Source: Papilionanthe hookeriana x Papilionanthe teres
Lineage: Eukaryota; Streptophyta; Magnoliopsida; Asparagales; Orchidaceae
Assembly (NCBI GenBank): GCA_022702705.1
Contig: CM040432.1
Coordinates: 49,812,540 to 49,876,539, forward strand
DNA length: 64,000 nt
Direction: 5' to 3'
In this document: piece after piece, positions 12,890-25,348 of the stretch
Position numbering within the stretch: the stretch's first letter is position 1
Layout: each line of letters starts with the position of its first letter
The notes under the pieces: model-generated
Database searches by the model: none
Told to the model about the DNA's origin: nothing
The model's input: the letters and a program-made list of their open reading frames with translations, nothing else
Position numbers and translations under genes: made by a program

Positions 12890-13167
12890 AAAAATAGATA
12901 AGAATTTCTTAATGAATTTTTCTGTGATTAGTAGGGTTTATGTTACCTGGGTTCTTAAAGTTCCCTATAAGCACAAGTCCCTATAGTTAATTACATCTTA
13001 AATGACGGGAATCATTTAAGAAAACTGTCGATAATGATCAGTGGTTTTGCTCTCAAGAATTTCAAAGTTTAAAGTTTCAAAAAAATTAGATTTTTAAAAT
13101 TTCTATAGGGAATAGATCAAATTTGGAACAGTTTATTTTGGGAATCCAAAGGAAGAGAAGTAAGGGA
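12890..13167. other. Spacer with Tat-LTR-like fragment
   Basis: No gene. The words CCCTATAGTTAATTACATC and GAAAACT.TCGAT at 12990-13035 recur at 35352-35415 in the solo Tat-type LTR. This is probably debris of an older Tat LTR, or an extension of the neighbouring LTR beyond 13168. Confidence 0.4.
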
Positions 13168-16100
13168 TGTCACGGATCCGAAGTGAACTTCGGTAAATTC
13201 CCAACTATCCTATGATTTGGCTTCAATTTAAGAGTTTATTTAATGTTGTAATCCTGCCAATTTTAGTTAATCAGGACTTATATTTGTATGACACAATCAT
13301 AAAAATAGCCTCGAAAATGTGAGGGTTTATGTCGTACCAAACAACTACCTAGGAGTCCTAAGACCGGTTAGGGCTTAATTTGCATATCATGATTATGAAA
13401 ATGCCTAATGAAAAGTTGAGGATTTATGTTGCACTAGGCAGACTACCTCAAAATCCTATAGCTTGTTTATTTAATTCTAAGAATGGTTTTACTGAAGTAG
13501 ACACAAGTTTTGCTGATGAAGATGGTCGTGCTGCCCACTGTGCTCCAAGCTCCTTTTTGTTTTAGAGGTTTGGTTTTAGAAGGTGACTATTAGGAGATGA
13601 GAGAAGTGTTTTGGTTTAGAAAGGTTGAAATTTGAGATGGTTTAATGTTTTAATTAAAACAAATCTTAAAGTTGGTTAAGCAGAACCGATTAAGATCCCA
13701 CGGTTTCGTCATCCCGGCACTGCAATTTTCTTCGGATTCACTTAGTCCAAATGAATTTGCTAAACTCAACAGAACGAGTAGTTTCATTTTAAACTGGGGA
13801 AATCTTGTTAGCAACACGTGGGTTACATCATCCGAGGGATTCCCGATCATCCAATGAGGCGTTTTAATTTTAGTTGTAATTGCAGTTTTATTTTTGTTGG
13901 TGATTAAGTTTTGAGTTGTTTAAACATGCTGGGTTCGATCATTTTCATGCATTTATAAGTACAGGAAAGTAAGACATTTAGTAAATTGCTAAATGTAAAT
14001 TTCAATAAACTTAAAAGAATACCTATTGAGCATTCCTGTCATCTTCACCTGCACTTGAAACACGCGTCAGAGCAAATACGTAGGTAAGACTAAGGGAAGG
14101 TTCTGGTTGTCTACCAAAATCCTAATCCTATTTCTAGTCATTTTCTATGATGTCTAGGTTCTCGTGTTTTGTTAAGGATGATTTTCTTCACCAAAGAACC
14201 ATGAAGTCTCACTGTTCTTTCAAAACATCCCATCAAGTTAGAGAAGTGCTCGGAACTAAATTCTGGACATCTTCTTAAAAATTTTAGGGATTATTTTGAG
14301 TTCAATTAGTTTCATTGTGGTGATGAATCGATCACCCAGATTACTCTTGCTCAGTGAATTAGGATGTTTGATTATCCTGTAAGTGAAGTGACATTTCACT
14401 TGATGTTTCATTTGAGAGTTATGATAATAAAAGCCTTCAGGGGTGAATCAATTTGTTCAGGGATTTAACCACTAAGATTGAATTGTTGGTTCAAAACAGT
14501 TTAACTTAGTTATAAAATTTGAAGTTGTTTTTTTTAAGAGTTTTAGAGTTGTTCAAGTTAAAGAGGTGTTTATACCATTTAATTCCATTAAGTTTCGATA
14601 ATTCAAATTTGTTTTAAATATTTTTAGGTTGATTTGATTATTACATTTTAATTGTAACCTATTTTTAAGATTAATTTTTAACTTTTCAAATTTGCAATGA
14701 CTTCAAATTAACTTTAGTGTTTCGGTTTCATTTTGATTTAAATAAGCTAATGTTTTCAATATTAATTTAATTAAAGATTACTTTCTTTTTTTATTAGTTT
14801 CAATCATCATTATTAGTATCAATTAAGAGCTAAATTAATTTAATTAGGAACTTTAAATTAAAGAATTGACATCTCCTTAAGTCATATCCCCAATTTTAAT
14901 AATCCAAAATTTAATTATTCTTCCAAAATTTAAATGGCTTAATTAATTAAGATTTCATTTTTTATGTTGTAGGTGATCAATGGGTTTCTACCCCTTAATT
15001 CCCCAAGTTTCAATCATCCAAAAGAAAGATTAGGATCAAATATTTTACCCTCCCTTTGATTAAGCCTAAAATATTAATTAGGGTTAAAATTCCTTAATTA
15101 CCTTTATGCCCTCTTAAACACATTCATCTCATAACTCATTAAATTAAGCTCAAATGAACTTGAAATTTTTATGTCACTTCATCCACATGTCAATTAAGAC
15201 ATGAGAGGAGAAAATGTGATTTTTCTATTTTTTTATTTAATTTATATAATAATTTATTGAAAAATAAGGATTTTTTATGAAAATTCAACAACATGACCAA
15301 GATAGAGCTTCTATCCTTAGAAAAATTATGGGAGGTTCTGACTGACTAGAGGACCACTTGGACCAATTTTGGTGATTTTTCGAGTTATAATTTATTTATT
15401 ATAATTATTTTAATTTTAGAGTATTAATTAATTATAAAATAAAATTAAAGTTAAAAAATAAATTTTATATTTTATTTAAATCTTTCTGACCTCAAGGAGT
15501 TCAAAGAAACAAATTTTATATTTTTTTGATTTTTATTTGAATTTTTAGAATTATTTTAGTGGGAAAGGTTAAAAAAAACATTTTTAATATTAAAAATGCA
15601 TTAAGCCTTTAAAATTCAATATCTTTTCGTAGGGATTTTAAAAAAATATTTGGTAGGTTCCTAAGTGATTAGGAGCCCAAATATGACATCTTTGTGAGTT
15701 TTATTATTTTTGTGATTTTTTATTTTTTAATTATTAAAATATTTAGAAATAGGTTAAAAAATGAAAATTTTAGAAAAATTCCAATTTTAATTTTCATAGA
15801 CTTCTCTGATCCCAGGGAGGTCTCAAAATGAATTTGGTGAATTTTTGAATTGTATTATGAGTTTTATAAATTTTTAAAGTTTGAAAGTGGCCATGCTACT
15901 TAGAAAATTCATTTAGTGGGTTAAAACATTTCCAATTGATTCCAAATTTTATATGGGGCTTCCACTGACCCTAAAGATCAGTAGAGAAAAGATTTTGAGT
16001 CATTTTTATTTTTAATTTGCCCTAATTAATTCAAGGTTTGTTTTAGGTTAAATGAACCATTAGGATTATTTATAATGTTTTAAGCCATGAAATAATTATG

Positions 16101-19100
16101 CCAAGTCCCTCTGGTCATAGAGAACCTATCCTAATTTTTCTAGAATTTTCTAAACAGTATGTTGATTACTGGAATTAAAATACCAAAACAAGAATAAAAA
16201 TTTGGAAAATAGATAACTTGTCATAGGGATGACCTATGGCCTTGAAAAATTCAGGGAATGTTCCCAAGAGCAGAGGCTACAAAAGCCCGATGGTCTCATG
16301 CCATGGTGAATTGTATGTGTGAATGGAGAATTAAAATACTCAAATTAGTGTTAAAAATAAAATACTCAACAAAATATATCAATTCTTTTTCCACATTATT
16401 CTCCTCTGTTCACTGAGCAAGAAAGTATTTTTTTAGTTCATTTTTTTGATTTTTCTACACAAAGATGTGCATTTTTGAAGTTCTGAGCATTTAAATAATT
16501 CAAAAATACCCTATTTATCTACTTAACCACGTCGGCTCCGTGTCATCCTCGTTCGGGTCAAAGCTCTACGCAGCGCGCTCCTGTTCGACGCCGCCATCTG
16601 ACTCAGCAGCCACGCGGCCCGCATTTTCATTCCAAGCTCCTATCTAGAACGATCCTTGCCATCCATCCGATACACACTCGATCTAACGGCGGCTGGTCAA
16701 CTTCTACGACTGGTGCGTCCCGAGAGTCGTCCACCTTCTAACCCTAAGATCTCACTCGATACTCAGCCAAATTACATGATCTTGGGCTCTATGAGCTCGT
16801 CTCAACAAAGCGCACACATATACATGTCTATGATGCTTTGAAATTGATTTAAACAAAATGGAGAATCGAAACAAGCTCTCGGGAAGGAGGAGTTCAATAC
16901 CTTGGCTCTGAGAAGTGAAGTTTCAATCAGAGGGGCTTGGCACGTTCGTTGGAGTCTGAGGAAGCTAGGGATGAAGCCTAGAGCTGTGGTGAACTGCCTA
17001 AACCTGACTTCCACCAAGACCAATTTCATGCTCTGGCCAATAGAAGGAATGGCTGGCTAGGTGAGGGGGCTTTCACTGGAAGACTTCTTCTGTACCTCTG
17101 GTGAAGGTGTGGGAGAAGTTAATTTGATTTCTATGGAGTTTTGGCGAGTGTCCTGTTTCTGGCCTGATTTTGGACTGAGAAATTAAGCCCAGCCAGTGGG
17201 GTTCAGGGCAGGAGAACAGTGGGGTTCTTCTTGTCTAGGCTGGGAGAAGCTCTGGGAGTGAATTGGGGAAGCTCCATTGAAAAAAATTTTAACACCTTTC
17301 TCATGGCCGAGAAGAGGTGTTTAAATGGCCAGGGCCATTGTGCTGAGCTTGGGTTCAATTGAGGGGTTGATTCAGTTTCTTAGGTGGAGGACAGTGGAGC
17401 TCCAAAGTTTAATTTGGCTGAGGTGGCCAATTGGGAAAGTTTGGGTGTGTATAGGCCAGTGGTGGCTCTCAGCGACTAGGCCGGCCGGCAAGGACAGGGA
17501 AGCTGGTCCCTGAGGTGAGGTGAGTCAGGGAGAGGTTTAATGGTGATTAATTAGTTATGGGATGGTTTTGGGACGAGGCAAAAGGAGATGTATCCACTTA
17601 AGGGAAGAGATCCCTTAAAATGGGGGACCCTTAGTCCATGGCTCACTTAGCTTGGGCTAGGTGGATCTAGGGTGGTTCCTAGGGTTCAAATGGTGGCTGT
17701 GGAAGGGTTGGTCTAGACACATTTGGTTTAATTTGGTTTGGTTAGGCCATAGGTTCAATTTGGCTCACTTGGGTTTAGGTTGGGCTAACTTGAGTTTGGT
17801 TTTGATTTAAATTCAAATGTCGTGAGAAAAATTGTATAAATGATTGGCATGGAGAACTTTCACGAAGATAAGGAAAGGCTTTGAGTTCAATTGAAAGGTC
17901 AATTAGGTGGATTTTAGGATTTTGGTTAATTTGGGCAAAGTTTGATCAAGTTGGGCCCAAGTTAGTTTAAGGTGGGTTTTAGAACCAATTTAAAGTTTCA
18001 AATGGTCTAGTGGAATGTATTGAAGAGTTCCCAACATCAATTGGGAAGAAATTTTAGGATTAGGCCACTCAATTTGGTAGGTTTAGAGCATGAATTCACT
18101 TTAGGTTAAAATGGGGGATTTTTGTTTTTTCAAATGGATTAGGTTAAGCTTAGGCTAAAATTGGGGCAATTAAAGGTTGCATGGGCTTCATGGGAATGTC
18201 ATGGAAGGTTTAGGATTGAAATTTGGAAAGGAAAAGGTTGGTGTTGGGTTAATTGGGGGTTTTGGATTAATTAGGCAAATTTGGGGATTTAGGTTTCAAA
18301 TGGAATTGAAGATAAATTTGAATCAATTTGGCCTTGGATTTGGTTTATATTGGTAGTAGGGATGTTGAATTATAGTTTATAATTGAAATTGGGCGAGATT
18401 GAGGTCAAATGGGTTGATTTGGTTTGACATTGGGTCCATTTAGGTTAAAAATGGGTCAAATTGGGGATTTTACTAAAAGTGGGTTATTTGGCAAAATTGG
18501 CCTATGGTATAGTTGAAGAAAATGAAATTGAGGATATTTAGGATTTTTTGGAATTTTCTGGGAATTTTTGAAATTTTTGGAATTTTAGGCCAAAAGGGTA
18601 TTTAGTGTATTAAGAGGTTATTTGGAGGGTATTGGGGTATTTTGGTGGATTTAAAAGGTGGGAATTGTTTTAAATTGATTTTCATGATTTTTGGGAATTT
18701 TGGGTAATTTTTGGGAAGTTTTTGGAGTGTTTTGTGGTTGTAGGAATATTTTAGGTAATTTTGGGTAAGTTTGAGGGCCCAATGTCAAAACCAGAAATTT
18801 TGGCAAAAGTGGAACTTGGGTATGGTTGAGGGAGTGGATAGCTTCGAGTGAGCCATGGACCAATAAATGTCCATTTTGAACATCTCATGGGTTTCTCTTA
18901 ACCCTCTTAGCCAAGGACTAGGGGTTTGGAATTAACCACATGAGTGCAATAATGAACAAGGAGTCAAGATTGGGTAAGGATGGTTTAAGGTTTAGGATGG
19001 GTGTAGGAGTGCAGTGTGTGTGCTAGTCAGTTCTCACCAAGACCAGGTCACCCAAGGTTGTCCTAAGGCTTGGACATCTTATAGGAGTTCATCTTTGTCT

Positions 19101-19304
19101 TCTCACACATTGATTCCAACATTCCAAGTGATTTGGACGTTGATGACCACCTATGTAGGATTCCAAAGAGAAACAAGATTTGGTTTGAATTTCTAAATGG
19201 TGGGTTCCATCTCTAGTCTTCTAGGATAGTCAAGGAGAAGTCCTATGGCTAGATCCTAAGCATTAAGAGGAAAGAAAAAGACCTCACCTAAAATGAGATC
19301 AACT
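13168..19304 (-). mobile_element. 3' LTR of Tat-AlkB element, copy I
   Basis: A 6.1-kb sequence collinear with 46547-52712 at roughly 90-92 percent identity where compared by eye. Plus-strand ends are TGTCACGG at 13168 and GAGATCAACT at 19304, the latter a mutated GAGGTCAACA. It lies downstream (minus sense) of the AlkB ORF and tandem-repeat UTR, so it is the 3' LTR of internal region I. It contains the GC-richer promoter-like block 16500-16830 found in all Tat-type LTRs here. ORFs inside show no protein similarity I recognise. Confidence 0.82.
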
Positions 19305-19770
19305 AATGGACCCCTATTAAGTGTGGTGTGCTAACTAAGCACACCGCGCATAATGGCGTTGACCGAAGAGATCAACAAAACCAACACAGACGTCTAAGTA
19401 TCATACTTAGAACAAAGCGTATAAAATTTCCTCTGGGGAGTATCAGGTAAATATCCAATACTGAAGATTCCAGAACTCTCGCTGGGGAAAAGGAGGTGAA
19501 CTACAATTCACAAGATCTGGAGAGAACGGATTTCAAATTCATTTCATTTTTTTATTTCAAATTTTAATTTCAAGTTTGAATCTTGATTGGAGTTGGATTT
19601 AAGATAGATTTCAAGGAAGCTCTGGATTTGAAATGAGAATTGGAACCTACGTTCTAACCTCGGGATTGCAAAGAGAACTGGAATTTAGGTACCAGCCTCG
19701 ATGTGAGAATCAGATTTTAGGCACCGATCGAGAAGGATTAGAATCAGAATTTGGGTACTGATCTTGAAAT

Positions 19771-20016
19771 GAGAACTGGAAGTTAGGTACCAGTCTCGGA
19801 AGAGAGTTGAAAGTTAGGTATCGACCCTGAGAAGGGTGAGAACTGGAAGTTAGGTACCAGTCTCGGAAGAGAGTCGGAAGTTAGCTACTGACCTCGAAAA
19901 GGGTGAGAACTTTGGAAGAGAGTCAGAAGTTAGGTACCGACCTCAAAAAGAGTGAGAACTAGAAGTTAAGTACCAGACTCGGAAGAGAGTCGGAAGTTAG
20001 GTACCGACCTCGAGAT
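19771..20016. repeat. Tandem array, about 66-bp unit
   Basis: Units beginning GAGAACTGGAAGTTAGGTACC at 19771, 19838, 19904 and 19953, the last spacing shortened. Each has two half-units around GAAGTTAGGTACC. Counterpart in copy II at 53180-53440. Confidence 0.85.
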
Positions 20017-20039
20017 TTCATGAGTGCGGAAAACTTTCT

Positions 20040-20432
20040 CGGAAGAGTGTGAATTTAGTCGACACCGAGATTAGGATGCCTTGTCGGTCTTATACCCAAG
20101 TCAGAGGATTAGAATGCGAAAAAGTTTCTTGGAAAGAGTGCGAGAGTAGTGGACACCGAGATTAGGATGCCTTGTAGATCTTATACCCAAGTCAGAGGAT
20201 TAGAATGCGAAAACGTTTCTCGGAAGGAATGAAAAAAATTTGGTGGACACCGAGATTAGGATGCCTTGTCGGTCTTATACCCAAGTCAGAGGATTAGAAT
20301 GCGAAAAAGTTTCTCGAAAGGAGTTTGAAAATTTGGTGGACACTGAAATTAGGATGCCTTATCGATCTTATTCCCAAGTCAAAGCATTAGAATGCAAAAA
20401 AGTTTCTCGGAAGGAGTGCGATATTGATGGAA
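20040..20432. repeat. Tandem array, about 92-94-bp unit
   Basis: GATTAGGATGCCTTGTCGG recurs at about 20069, 20160, 20254 and 20348, each followed by GTCTTATACCCAAGTCAGAGG. The short ORF seen across it is just the repeat translated. Counterpart in copy II at 53466-53852. Confidence 0.88.
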
Positions 20433-21433
20433 ATTCAGAAAAGAGAATCGAAATTTGAGTATTGATCTCAAAATGAGAACTGGATATTAGGTACCAGTCT
20501 CAGAAAGATGGGAACTGGAATTTAGGTACAAATCCCAAAAGTTGGTTTTTGATTTTTGAAGATTCTGCGGAGAATTTAGTGCAGTAGAAGATTGGAATGA
20601 GACATGAAAGTGTTTCACATCCCGAGAGAGTTAATCAAACTTTGATTGTTTGGCGAAGGATATGAATCCATGTCATCAGAACCAAATCAAAAATTTCGTA
20701 GTTCTGTGTCAGTAGACTCAGTTAACCTTCTCAAAAGAGGAAAGATATCCCGGGGAGTCGAAAGGATTTGAGAATAGTCACAGGCTGGGGATTTCAGATT
20801 CGGAGTTTGGTTTTCATTGTTTTTGTTCTTAGTGATTTGATTTTGTTTTGATTTTCAATTTTATTTTGAATTTTCATTTTGAATTAGATTTCTTATTCAT
20901 TTCTTTTGTTTGGAATTCGAGATTTTGGATTGATTTATTTTGAGTGTCATTTTGTGTTTTATTTGGATTTTGAGTTTGAATTTTTATTTTGTTGTTATTA
21001 TTTTACTGGATCTTTTTATTATTTATTTTATTTATGTTATTTTTTTAATATTCAAATCGTTCTTCGTTCAACTTTCTTTAAATCGAGTCAAACTCAGATT
21101 TTAGTGGCGTTTGCAGTCAATTGCACGAAACTGAAGGCAAAGCACGAAATAGTCCCTTCCATTAAAAATGTCGAAAGTACATCAGGTGATTCCATCAAAA
21201 CATTTCTGATGACATCTTTCTGAAAGAGACTTTACAAAATCCATGAATGTCTGAACACAGACTGTACTGATATCTTCATGTTGTTTGACAAAACTGTCTG
21301 TTTGATCCATCCATGTGTGAAAACTAAACTGCATAGGTAATAAAATCACCTTCTAAGCCACTTTCCGGAGGAGAATCCCACGTAAGTGTGCTTTAGAGGT
21401 GTGCTACTACTATGTAGCTTACAGCTCGTAGGG

Positions 21434-21933
21434 CTACAAATTCTCTAACTCTGAGTCTGGTTGGAAGTAGATCGGGATCTTGCTCTCATCCATCCTCCTG
21501 AAGGTTATGGAGATCCGCTCGTAGGGAACTCCTGGGATGCAGTGCTTTGCTGCATCTGCCCCATTTCCTTGTAGTACGAGGACAGAGCCTACTGGTAGGG
21601 GTATCTCTACTGGCCCTCGAAATTCTCCGGGACCTAGTATCCGGAGTTTTGTTCCAAACATGATGTTGCATTGGTTGATGAAGGAAACAGTGTAAAACGG
21701 TCTCACGAAATCATGATGGTCCACGTGAGGTGGAATGCAGTCTCCTTCTGCATAAATGTTGATTATGCAACTGTTTGCTATGCAGTCAGCGGGTAAGACT
21801 AGCCAAGCCACAATCCTTTTTATCAACTTCTTGATTAGAACTAACATTGGATCAACTTCATCAAAGTGGAGTATCCCTGGCGAATTTCCTTTCTTGTCAT
21901 CAGCAAAGTTGTAACAGCATCCGAATTGGATGG
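21434..21933 (-). pseudogene. AlkB-like dioxygenase domain, C-terminal part (Tat copy I)
   Basis: The minus strand encodes the catalytic core of an ALKBH9/ALKBH10-type Fe(II)/2-oxoglutarate dioxygenase, in plants the RNA m6A-demethylase family. Motifs in order: QFGCCYNFADDK next to the insertion, NIYAEGDCIPP, the HxD iron ligands in HVDHHDF (codons at 21719-21727), LPVGSVLVLQGNGAD, the second iron-binding His in AKHCIPG (21542-21544), and the 2-oxoglutarate-binding R.S.TFR in RISITFRRM (21497-21517). The frame is open to its stop at 21434. The N-terminal part lies beyond element P, resuming at 42923. It sits downstream of integrase in a Tat retrotransposon. Identification of the family is firm; demethylation of element RNA is inference. 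Confidence 0.93.
21929..21933. repeat. Left target-site duplication of element P (GATGG)
   Basis: GATGG precedes TGATGCAC at 21934 and is repeated right after GCGGTCA at 42923-42927. Copy II has the uninterrupted site (TTGGATAGTAATCC near 55360). Confidence 0.95.
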
Positions 21934-22197
21934 TGATGCACCAAAAATATATACTCTTTTAGCTAAATGTTTTTACTTATTTTTGGTGATATTACACTTT
22001 AAAGGAAGGTATTTTTCATGATTTGTTGCATGTATAATGATTATGGGTGATTGGAGCGAAAAGATGCAAAAAGGAACGAATTTGGAACAAAATGGAACAA
22101 TTTGGAGGAAAACAGTCCTGGCACCAACGGCGCTTGAATGGGCTCCCTATTCCAGAGAACTCTAGCCAGAGAACTCCAGAATTAATTAGCAAGATAG

Positions 22198-22260
22198 GGC
22201 GCCGCTGGCGCCACTATAGGGTGTCGCCGGCGCCACTATGGGGCGTCGCCGGCGCCCTAT
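22198..22260. repeat. GC-rich GGCGCC palindrome cluster in 5' LTR
   Basis: Three iterations of the pattern GGGCG(C/T)CGC(C/T)GGCGCC: GGGCGCCGCTGGCGCC, GGGTGTCGCCGGCGCC and GGGCGTCGCCGGCGCC, separated by ACTAT(A/G). The 3' LTR equivalent is at 34125-34235. Confidence 0.85.
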
Positions 22261-22633
22261 GTCTATTCACTTCGAATTCAAACGTTTTGGCATATTTTTA
22301 AAGATGTGCTTGAAGAAGCTCTTTGGGAATTTGTTCCTAACATTAAATTAAGTGTCCAAGACGAAAATAGAGAGGGAGAAGAGAAGAGAATTGCTGTAGA
22401 GAGTGTGAGGAAAGTGTGAGAGAGAGTTAGGGTTTGTGATTTTAAGAGAGATTCTTCATTAAGGAGGGGAGAAGAGGGAGTAAAATGAGAGATTGCTTCT
22501 TCATCTTTGTTCCAAGGAAAGAATCAAGTGTTGCAAGGAAGAGAAAAGGAACTAAGGGACTTTGAAGGAATTTGCTTGGGGGAGAGAAAGAGATAAGTTG
22601 TATTTACTATTGTAGTTTCTATGACTCTTCTTT

Positions 22634-22644
22634 TATATATAAAA
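22634..22644 (+). promoter_or_regulatory. Candidate TATA box in P LTR
   Basis: TATATATAAAA, about 700 bases into the LTR in the sense direction, conserved in the 3' LTR at about 34601. No transcription start can be assigned from sequence alone. Confidence 0.4.
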
Positions 22645-23612
22645 TCCATGTGTTTTTATATCTTTTCCATGATTAGTGAGTAGTATGCCTTTCTCCTTGG
22701 ATGAAGTAATTATGATGTGGTGATGTGGAAATGATGTGCCCTTTAAGTGTTATAAAAGTTGTGATGTTTCTTTAATTTGGAACTTAATTTACTTTTCAAT
22801 CTGGCCAATTGAATTGTTAAAACATGTTGAGGAATATTAATTTCAAAAGAACTGAATGTTCTATAACAAGAATGAAGAAACCATTTAATGCTCGTGAATG
22901 AGTTGCGTAGTCCATGGGGATTAAGTGCAAATAAATAGTGAAATGAGTTTTTATGGACTTCAAATTGGAGGTTTCATGGTGACAGAATGGGATTCCCAAT
23001 TTGGTCTTAAGATTGGTAACTAAAGCCTATGGTGAGCATTCGGGTGAAGGGTGAGTGGGAGCTCCGAAGTGAGAGTCGGTATCCTCCCAGCCTAGCCTTA
23101 GATTTAGTAACTAAACTTAAGATATGGCAATGTTTTTTACTTGCTTGGAAGAGGGGGTACTCTTTTAAAGGTAAAGAAGCAAATATGCTCCTATTTGGCA
23201 CAACACAAATAATTACCATTCTTCATCATCCACACATAATAATCTTTATACAGGAAGAAAGACACTTTCATATAGAAGTATCTTATAAATCACATAAGTT
23301 TGTGTGTTTGTTAGTTAATATAGTTCAGTAATTAGAAGTAATTATAGTAGCTTTATTATACTTTGCATTAACTAATGGTAGTACACTTACATAATTGTTA
23401 CATTGGGTATTGAATTTTAGTGCTATATTATCTGATTTAAAGAACGTTCACCTCCCTGTGGTATCGATAACCAGGACTCGATTAGAGCCCAGTATTACTT
23501 AATACGATACGTATACTTGCGTTGAATTTGTGAATTTACTTAATCATTCTAAATATATATAAATTTGACTTCATAAATTATTGCTTAATATATAAAGTTG
23601 CGGTCAAGTTTT

Positions 23613-23630
23613 TGGCGCCGTTGCCGGGGA
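23613..23630 (+). other. Primer-binding site, tRNA-Asp
   Basis: TGGCGCCGTTGCCGGGGA, six bases past the LTR end. It is complementary over 18 bases to the 3' end of plant cytosolic tRNA-Asp as I recall it (ending CGGCAACGGCGCCA). This is the usual primer of Athila elements. Confidence 0.93.
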
Positions 23631-23700
23631 GGTAGATAAACGGTACTTATTTATAGATATTGTAGTAACCGAAAACCATTACTTAGTAGTGTGATTTTAT

Positions 23701-25335
23701 ATGCGTAGTAGTGGATCTGTAGGTTTGATAGCTTACGATTCAGAGTTAGAGCGTACTATTATAAAAATTAGAAAACAACAAAAACAAACTGAAAATTACT
23801 CTGAAATGGCGAATAATCAAGAGAATCAGAATATTAATATTGGAAATTTGCCAAGACCTTTAAGAGATTGTGCTAACCCAACATCAGATGAAATTCATAT
23901 AACTATTCAAAATCCTGATGTTGCTACTAATTCGTTTGAACTTAAACCTGTTATTACCCATATGGTACAAAATAATCAATTCGGAGGAACACCTAATGAA
24001 GACCCAAATTTACATCTCGCTAGTTTTTTAGAACTGTGTGCTACTTTTAAGTATGACGGAGTGTCGAGTGATGCTGTCAGACTTAAACGTTTTCCTTTTT
24101 CTTTTAGGGATAAGGCTAAGGCGTGGTTAAACTCGTTAGCACCTGGATCTATTCGAACTTGGGGAGAACTTTCTCAAAAGTTTCTATCGAAATATTTCCC
24201 TCAATCGAAAACTGCTAAATTAAGAAATGATATCACATCTTTTGGTCCGTTTGAAGGAGAGTCAATATATGAAGCTTGGGAGAGATTTAAAGATCTTCTT
24301 AGGAAGTGTCCACATCATGCTTTGCCAGATTGGTTAATAATTCAAACTTTTTATAACGGATTAGTGGGATCATTAAGATCAATTATTGACGCTGCTGCTG
24401 GTGGATCGTTAATGTCAAAACCTTTTGATGAAGCATATTCATTAATTGAAGAGATGGCTACTAATAATTTTCAATGGCCTTCTGAACAGGTAAATCTTAA
24501 AAGAGTAGCTAGTGTTCATGATTCTGACATGATGACTATGATAGTTTCTCAAATAGCAGCACTTTCTAAGAAAATAGATCAATATAGAATGAATTATTCT
24601 CAACCACCCCCAGTGTTAGAGGAAAATTCATTTGGGCAGATAACTGAATCTCAAACACCTTATGAAACTTTGAACGCGATTAATAGACCTAATAACCCTT
24701 ATTCAAATTATTATAACTCTGGTTGGAAGAATCACCCAAATTTCAATTGGAATAATAATAATGCTAATGTGAACCTACAATGGGGATACAATTCTATAAA
24801 CCCAGTTGGAAACTCAACCAACCAAGGAAATATTAACTTTAGACAATCTTATCCTCCTGGATTTAATAATAACCCACAGTTTAAGGATAAGAAGTTGTCT
24901 ATAGATGAAATGATTTTGAATATGGGTAACCAATTACAAGTTCAAGGTGTTGCAATCAAAAATATTGAAAGTTAATTGAGACATATTTTCACTGCGCTTC
25001 ATAATAGACCTTCTGGAACACTTCCTAGTAATGTTGAGATCAATCCAAAAGATCAAAACAAGGAGCAACATAAGGCTATTCAATTAAGGAGTGGAAAAGA
25101 ATTAGAAACTAGAACGCAGAAAGAAGTTGAAGAAGAGAAGGAGAAGGTGAATATTGAAAAAGGATCAAATAAGATTTATCCAGACCTGGAATATCCTCTT
25201 GAACCTATGAAGATTACTGTTGAGAAACCACCTCCTCCATTCCCTCAAATATTGAAGGAGAAGAATAAGGATAATAGATTTGGAAATTTTTTGGAAATCC
25301 TTAAGAAGTTAACAATAAATACACCTTTTTCTTGA
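23701..25335 (+). pseudogene. gag: gag polyprotein of Athila P
   Basis: Starts at ATG 23701 soon after the primer site. Residues about 90-260 form a retrotransposon gag (capsid) domain, with FPFSFRDKAKAWLNSLAPGSI and SKYFPQSKTAKLRND, typical of Athila. An Asn-rich tail follows (NWNNNNANVN, PPGFNNNPQFKDKKLS). TAA at 24973-24975 interrupts an otherwise open frame that resumes as LRHIFTALHNRPSGTLPSN. At about 25331 an extra T in CTTTTTC shifts the frame into that of the protease. Gag would form the virus-like particle. Confidence 0.92.
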
Positions 25336-25348
25336 AGCATTAGAACAG

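Larger units (their letters stand above)
19305..21433 (-). other. 3' untranslated region of Tat-AlkB copy I
   Basis: Non-coding DNA between the AlkB stop codon and the 3' LTR, collinear with 52713-54867 of copy II. It holds two tandem arrays (listed separately), an A-rich minus-strand tract at 20880-21060 and, next to the LTR, the weak polypurine candidate TAGGGGTCC. Satellite-like repeats in the 3' UTR are a known trait of Tat-lineage elements. Confidence 0.7.
21934..23606 (+). mobile_element. 5' LTR of Athila element P
   Basis: A 1673-base repeat starting TGATGCACC and ending GCGGTCA. It matches the split 3' LTR (33940-35023 plus 42339-42922). It contains the conserved Athila U5 block around ATCGATAACCAGGACTC (about 23463) and the GC-motif cluster at 22198-22260. 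Confidence 0.93.

Noticed and set aside
20906..21223. Hydrophobic ORF resembling a membrane protein, also at 54274-54654
   Set aside because: T-rich DNA gives Phe/Tyr/Leu; it lies antisense in the 3' UTR of the Tat element and the two copies differ by indels.
21434..21933. AlkB domain as a degraded host ALKBH gene hit by retrotransposons
   Set aside because: The same domain in the same place occurs in copy II, with retroelement coding on one side and the element UTR and LTR on the other.
23613..23630. Fragment of a tRNA gene
   Set aside because: Only the 18-base complement of a tRNA 3' end is present at the standard distance from the LTR: a primer site, not a gene.
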